From: Alteromonas_E sp965248545
GTDB lineage: Bacteria; Pseudomonadota; Gammaproteobacteria; Enterobacterales; Alteromonadaceae
Assembly (NCBI GenBank): GCA_965248545.1
Contig: OZ252110.1
Location: 3,906,001 to 3,970,000 of the forward strand
DNA length: 64,000 nt
Direction of reading: 5' to 3'
Shown here: one piece after another, positions 59,435 through 64,000 of the stretch
How the letters are laid out: each line of letters begins with the position of its first letter
How positions within the stretch are numbered: the first letter of the stretch is position 1
Program-made: the position numbers and the translations under genes
The notes under the pieces: generated by a model
What the model saw: the letters and a program-made list of their open reading frames with translations, nothing else
Told to the model about the DNA's origin: nothing
Databases searched by the model: none

Positions 59435-62044
59435 CTAGATCTCGCGCTGAACCTCAACCACCTCGAATACTTCGATTTGGTCGCCGACTTTTACGTCGTT
59501 ATAGTTCTTAACGCCGATACCACACTCCATGCCGTTGCGAACTTCTTGTACGTCATCTTTAAAGCGACGTAATGATTCTAGTTCACCTTCGTAAATAACG
59601 ACGTTATCACGAAGAACACGGATAGGATTGCTGCGCTTCACGCTACCTTCAGTAACCATACAACCTGCGATGGCACCCAGCTTCGGTGATTTAAATACAT
59701 CACGAACTTCGGCAAGACCCATAATCTCTTGCTTGAACTCTGGCGCTAGCATACCACTCATGGCCTGCTTCACTTCATCAATCAGATTATAAATAACACT
59801 GTAGTACCGCAGATCGATTTCTTCAGCTTCAATCAGTCGTCGAGCCGTTGCATCGGCACGTACGTTAAAGCCTAGAATAATCGCGCTAGAAGCAGCCGCT
59901 AAACTTGCGTCCGTTTCAGTGATACCACCAACGCCGCTACCGACGATATTAACTTTAACTTCACTGGTTGAAAGCTTAATCAACGATTCTGAAATCGCCT
60001 CGACTGAACCTTGTACATCAGCTTTCAAGACGATGTTCAACTCGCTAACGTCACCCGCTTCCATGTTGGCAAACATGTTTTCAAGTTTCGCTTTCTGCTG
60101 CTTGGCAAGCTTCAATTCACGCTGTTTAGCATGACGCTTGGCTGCCACTTCACGAGCTTTACGCTCATCTTTTACTACCAGCGCGTCTTCACCAGCGATT
60201 GGTACGCCAGATAGACCTAATACTTCTACAGGTGTTGAAGGACCGGCGACTTTAACTTCTTTACCGTTTTCATCGCGCATAGCACGAACGCGGCCATACT
60301 CTTCACCACACAACAAGATATCGCCTGTTTTGACTTCACCTTGTTGCACTAGAACAGACGCAACTGGTCCGCGGCCTTTATCCAGGCGCGATTCAATCAC
60401 AATTCCGCGACCATCACCCTTCGCAACCGCCTGTAAATCAAGCAATTCAGCTTGTAGGGAAATTGCGTCAAGCAGCTCGTCAATACCCATACCGGTCTTA
60501 GCCGATACATTAACGAACTGATAATCACCACCCCACTCTTCTGAAATTACTTCCAGTTGAGATAGTTCGGTTTTAACGCGATCCGGATCAGCAGTCTCTT
60601 TGTCCATCTTGTTGACCGCTACGATTAACGGCACATTTGCTGCTCGAGAGTGCTGAACCGCTTCTTTAGTCTGAGGCATAACACCATCGTCAGCTGCGAC
60701 AACCAAAATTACGATATCCGTTGCCGTTGCTCCGCGTGCACGCATTGCAGTAAACGCGGCGTGTCCAGGTGTATCTAGGAACGCAATACGTCCCTTGTCA
60801 GTTTCAACACTGTATGCACCAATGTGCTGGGTAATACCGCCGGCTTCACCATCGGCCACTTTCGCGCGGCGGATGTGGTCCAATAACGACGTCTTACCGT
60901 GGTCAACGTGGCCCATAATGGTAACCACTGGTGCACGAGTGGTTTTCTCGCCTTCGTTAGAATCAGCAATCAACTCGTCTTCAAGTGCATTGTCGTTAAC
61001 AAGCTCGTATTTGTGTCCCATTTCTTCGATCACTAATACCGCAGTATCTTGATCCAAGACTTGGTTAATCGTCGCCATTTCGCCCATCTTCATCATGGTC
61101 TTAATGACTTCTGTAGCTTTGATCGCCATGCGGCTTGCTAGGTCACCAACGGTGATGGTTTCACCCAGTTTGACCACGCGCTCAACAGGAGATGCAGGTT
61201 TCTGGAAGCTATGCTTAAGGTCTTCACCCGCATTCTTACGCGACTTCTTGCGGCGGCGAGAAGAACGCTCAACTTGCATATCTTCTTCATCTTCAGCTTC
61301 TTGCGCATAGCGGTTTGAGTGCAAGTGAACTTCTTCCGCTTCTTCACGCTTACGACGCTCTTCTTCTTCTTTCCAGCGACGTTCGTTCTCTTCTGCAAGC
61401 TTGCGCGCTTCATCCGCAGCGCGCTTAGCATCTTCTTCTAGTTTGCGCTGCGCTTCTTCTTCCTGCTGCTTCTTCATGCGCTCTTCTTCTTTGCGCGCTT
61501 CTTCTTGTTCAGCCTTCTCTTCAGGCGACAAGCTAGATTCAGCAGCTTTGCGTTCTTCAGCTTCTTTCTTAGCTTTTTCAGCACGCGCAGCACGCTCAGC
61601 TTCTTGCGCTTTACGCGCTTCTTCAGCTTTGCGTTTCGCTTCTTCAGCTGCCTTACGAGCAGCTTCGGCAGCTTCTTGCTCCGCTTTCAAGCGAGCTTCG
61701 GCCTCTTCAGCTTTGCGTTTCGCCTCTTCTTCAGCCAAGCGTTGCTCTTCAACTTCAGAGCGTTTCACATACGTACGCTTCTTACGCACTTCGACTTTTA
61801 CCGCTTTCGACTTGCCAACACTTAGCGTGCTCGTTGTCTTACGCTGTAATGTCATGCGCTTAGGTGCTTCAGAACCAGAACCACCATGCTGCTTACTCAA
61901 GAAGTCTAGCAGCTGACGTTTTTCGTCTTCAGTGACACTATCGCCAGGTTTTTTGGTAATACCAGCGTCTTTGAATTGAGTTACCAATCGGTCAACTGCT
62001 GTACCAATATCACTGGCGAGTTTTTCAATGGATACTTCTGCCAT
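59435..62044 (-). CDS. infB: Translation initiation factor IF-2
   Basis: An 869-residue GTPase. The N-terminal IF2_N part is followed by a very charged Glu-Ala-Lys-Arg linker (about 80-260). The G domain has GHVDHGKTSLLD and NKMDK, followed by the C-terminal domains. GAGG lies eleven bases before ATG 62044. It places fMet-tRNA on the 30S subunit. Confidence 0.97.
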   Translation of the reverse strand: MAEVSIEKLASDIGTAVDRLVTQFKDAGITKKPGDSVTEDEKRQLLDFLSKQHGGSGSEAPKRMTLQRKTTSTLSVGKSKAVKVEVRKKRTYVKRSEVEEQRLAEEEAKRKAEEAEARLKAEQEAAEAARKAAEEAKRKAEEARKAQEAERAARAEKAKKEAEERKAAESSLSPEEKAEQEEARKEEERMKKQQEEEAQRKLEEDAKRAADEARKLAEENERRWKEEEERRKREEAEEVHLHSNRYAQEAEDEEDMQVERSSRRRKKSRKNAGEDLKHSFQKPASPVERVVKLGETITVGDLASRMAIKATEVIKTMMKMGEMATINQVLDQDTAVLVIEEMGHKYELVNDNALEDELIADSNEGEKTTRAPVVTIMGHVDHGKTSLLDHIRRAKVADGEAGGITQHIGAYSVETDKGRIAFLDTPGHAAFTAMRARGATATDIVILVVAADDGVMPQTKEAVQHSRAANVPLIVAVNKMDKETADPDRVKTELSQLEVISEEWGGDYQFVNVSAKTGMGIDELLDAISLQAELLDLQAVAKGDGRGIVIESRLDKGRGPVASVLVQQGEVKTGDILLCGEEYGRVRAMRDENGKEVKVAGPSTPVEVLGLSGVPIAGEDALVVKDERKAREVAAKRHAKQRELKLAKQQKAKLENMFANMEAGDVSELNIVLKADVQGSVEAISESLIKLSTSEVKVNIVGSGVGGITETDASLAAASSAIILGFNVRADATARRLIEAEEIDLRYYSVIYNLIDEVKQAMSGMLAPEFKQEIMGLAEVRDVFKSPKLGAIAGCMVTEGSVKRSNPIRVLRDNVVIYEGELESLRRFKDDVQEVRNGMECGIGVKNYNDVKVGDQIEVFEVVEVQREI

Positions 62045-62068
62045 TAATTAAATTTCCTCTTGTTGACC

Positions 62069-63562
62069 TTACTCTTCGCTGAACCAAACGATATTACGCG
62101 CGGCCATAATTAATTCGCCGGCTTTCGCTTCGTCTAGTTCTTCAATATCACTGATATCATCTGTCCCTTGCTCAGCGAGTGCTTCAAGGTCTGTGATACC
62201 GCGGCTTGCAAGTACGAATGCCACATGGCGCTCCATACCTTCAAGGTTCAATAATTCATCTTTTGGCTCGTTAGCTTCGAGTGACTCTTCGTTCGCCAAC
62301 GCTTGAGTTGTTAACGTTGCACGTGCTCGGTTACGCAACTCTTCAACGGTATCTTCATCGAGACCGTCAATCGCTAGGAGTTCGTTGACTGGCACGTAGG
62401 CAACTTCTTCTAGCGTGGTAAAGCCTTCTTCCACCAACACTGTGGCAAAATCTTCGTCAATATCCAGGCCCTGCGTGAACACGTCGATGACTTTGGCATT
62501 TTCTTCAGCATGCTTATTGTTTAGGTCTTCGACGGTCATGACGTTCAGTTCCCAACCGGTAAGCTGACTCGCCAAACGGACGTTTTGACCACTGCGCCCA
62601 ATCGCTTGAGCAAGATTGTCGGCTTCAACTGCTACGTCCATGTTACCGTTGTCTTCATCAACGACGATAGACGCTACTTCAGCAGGTGCCATGGCATTGA
62701 TCACGAACTGTGCTGGGTTTTCGTCCCAAAGCACAATATCAACGCGCTCACCACCTAGCTCTCCAGAAACCGCTTGAACACGTGAACCACGCATCCCCAC
62801 ACAAGCGCCAACCGGATCTAGGCGTTTGTCGTTGGTCTTAACCGCAATCTTGGCGCGCGAACCTGGGTCACGTGCAGCAGATTTAATCTCAAGTGTTTCT
62901 TCGGCAATCTCAGGCACTTCCAAACGGAATAACTCAACCAACATATCGGGGTGAGTACGGCTCACAAACAGTTGTGCGCCTCGCGCTTCTGGGCGAATCA
63001 CATACAGCAAGCCGCGGACACGGTCACCTGGACGGAACGTTTCACGCGGTAACATATCATCACGGAAAATAACGCCTTCAGCGTTGTTACCCAGGTCAAT
63101 GATAATGTTGTCTCTGTTTACTTTCTTAACCGTACCGGTAACTAAGTCACCAACGCGGTCTTCATATTCGGCAATCATCTGTGCACGTTCGGCTTCGCGA
63201 ACCTTTTGCACGATAACTTGCTTGGCCGTTTGCGTCGTAATTCGGTCAAACGCGATTGACTCAATTTGCTCTTCAACAAAGTCACCTACTACCGCATCCG
63301 GCTCGTCAACTTGAGCCGCTGACAAGGTAATTTCGGCGTATGGGTTTTCCTGTGGCTGATCGTCTGGAATAACTTCCCAACGACGGAATGTATCGAAGTC
63401 ACCGGTAGTGCGGTCAATGCATACACGAACTTCGATCTCGCCTTCGTTTTTCTTTTTGGTGGCGCTCGCTAGTGCAAATTCCAATGCTTCAAAGATCTTT
63501 TCTCGCGGCACTTGTTTTTCGTTCGAAACCGCTTCTGCCACTAATAGTATTTCTTTACTCAT
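62069..63562 (-). CDS. nusA: Transcription termination/antitermination factor NusA
   Basis: A 497-residue protein (E. coli 495) with an N-terminal RNAP-binding domain (KEILLVAEAVSNEKQVPREKIFEALEF), S1, KH1 and KH2 (GRSGQNVRLASQLTGWELNVMT) and two acidic C-terminal repeats. ATG 63562 has AGAGG six bases upstream; TTG 63580 in frame is not used. rimP lies upstream. Confidence 0.97.
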   Translation of the reverse strand: MSKEILLVAEAVSNEKQVPREKIFEALEFALASATKKKNEGEIEVRVCIDRTTGDFDTFRRWEVIPDDQPQENPYAEITLSAAQVDEPDAVVGDFVEEQIESIAFDRITTQTAKQVIVQKVREAERAQMIAEYEDRVGDLVTGTVKKVNRDNIIIDLGNNAEGVIFRDDMLPRETFRPGDRVRGLLYVIRPEARGAQLFVSRTHPDMLVELFRLEVPEIAEETLEIKSAARDPGSRAKIAVKTNDKRLDPVGACVGMRGSRVQAVSGELGGERVDIVLWDENPAQFVINAMAPAEVASIVVDEDNGNMDVAVEADNLAQAIGRSGQNVRLASQLTGWELNVMTVEDLNNKHAEENAKVIDVFTQGLDIDEDFATVLVEEGFTTLEEVAYVPVNELLAIDGLDEDTVEELRNRARATLTTQALANEESLEANEPKDELLNLEGMERHVAFVLASRGITDLEALAEQGTDDISDIEELDEAKAGELIMAARNIVWFSEE

Positions 63563-63598
63563 CTCTTGCCTCTTTGACAATTGCAGTGTGAGTCACTG

Positions 63599-64000
63599 CT
63601 AATCAAACGTTGGAACCAAGTTCCCTTTTTCAATATTCGCAAACGCTAAATCAAACGTTTGACCATCAACTTCAACGCTAATGACACCATCTTCTGCTGC
63701 CAATAACTTGCCTTTAAAGTTACGGCGATTGTTCATCGGCATGGATAAGCGGATGCTTACTACCTCACCTAGAATCGCTGCGTAATGCTGTTCCTTGAAC
63801 AACGGTCTATCCATTCCCGGAGAAGAAACCTCAAGGTTGTATTCCGTGCTTATCGGATCTTCAACATCCAATACGGCACTGGCTTGATGGCTAACTTCCG
63901 CACAATCATCAACTGAAATACCATTTTCATGATCAATGTAAATCCGCAAAATCGAGTGTTTACCCGCACGGACAAATTCGACCCCGACCAGCTCATAACC
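63599..64000 (-). CDS. rimP: Ribosome maturation factor RimP (5' end beyond window)
   Basis: The reading frame is open to the window edge and gives about 133 residues of RimP (E. coli 150). The segments GYELVGVEFVRAG, LRIYIDHENGISVDDCAEVS, DVEDPISTEYNLEVSSPGMDRPL and KGNLVPTFD match. It aids 30S maturation. The first dozen or so residues are outside. Confidence 0.95.
   Translation of the reverse strand, partial: GYELVGVEFVRAGKHSILRIYIDHENGISVDDCAEVSHQASAVLDVEDPISTEYNLEVSSPGMDRPLFKEQHYAAILGEVVSIRLSMPMNNRRNFKGKLLAAEDGVISVEVDGQTFDLAFANIEKGNLVPTFD

Noticed and set aside
61400..61920. Long plus-strand frames rich in Ser, Ala and Phe
   Set aside because: Antisense shadows of the charged, repetitive linker of infB.

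Overview
The window is a 64-kb piece of a gammaproteobacterial chromosome. Gene order resembles an Alteromonadales, Vibrio or Shewanella-like marine bacterium. Supporting marks are the order trxB-aat-bpt-infA-clpA-clpS-cspD, monomeric isocitrate dehydrogenase (icd) next to rluE, then mnmA-hflD-purB, and rimP-nusA-infB-rbfA-truB-rpsO. The tmRNA tag is ANDENYALAA, and YfbV, RoxA and RatA/RnfH families are present. The genus cannot be fixed from the sequence alone.

Left core (1-31900): the end of pyruvate kinase, a YdjA-like nitroreductase and orphan DoxX protein beside sppA, sprT, a metallo-beta-lactamase-fold hydrolase, yfbV and trxB. Next comes an N-degron block: the aminoacyl-transferases aat and bpt, then clpA, plus a clpS whose reading frame is interrupted by a single in-frame TGA at codon 48. 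cspD, icd, rluE, mnmA, hflD, purB, a class III nucleotide cyclase, roxA, a ydiJ-type D-2-hydroxyglutarate dehydrogenase, the divergent ppsA/ppsR pair, rnfH-ratA, smpB, an Old Yellow Enzyme and a PEP-CTERM-like secreted protein follow.

Island (32287-46712): about 14.4 kb inserted at the 3' end of ssrA (tmRNA) and bounded by a 27-bp direct repeat. The intrinsic terminator presumed to belong originally to ssrA now lies beyond the right repeat. The island carries a P4/CP4-57-type tyrosine integrase, an AlpA-like regulator with inverted repeats upstream, a RepB-like primase and RepA-like helicase followed by an iteron-like array (a likely replication origin), a small operon with a 5'-nucleotidase-like HAD protein, and a three-gene operon of DNA adenine methyltransferase, SF2 helicase and GIY-YIG nuclease that looks like a split restriction-modification or defence system. 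It resembles a phage-satellite or integrative element with cargo; mobility itself is inferred.

Right core (46713-64000): a sensor histidine kinase with a YfiR-like periplasmic domain, divergent from a TPR protein with a degenerate GGDEF domain. These are followed by a small membrane protein, an M13 metallopeptidase lipoprotein, the three-subunit proton-translocating transhydrogenase pntAa-pntAb-pntB and a membrane-anchored coiled-coil protein. The translation/transcription operon rimP-nusA-infB-rbfA-truB, followed by rpsO, runs on the minus strand to the window edge.

The observations most worth a second look are the methyltransferase-helicase-GIY-YIG operon, with a short sequence module apparently shared by the helicase and the nuclease, the primase/helicase/iteron replication module, and the clpS UGA codon next to intact N-degron partners.
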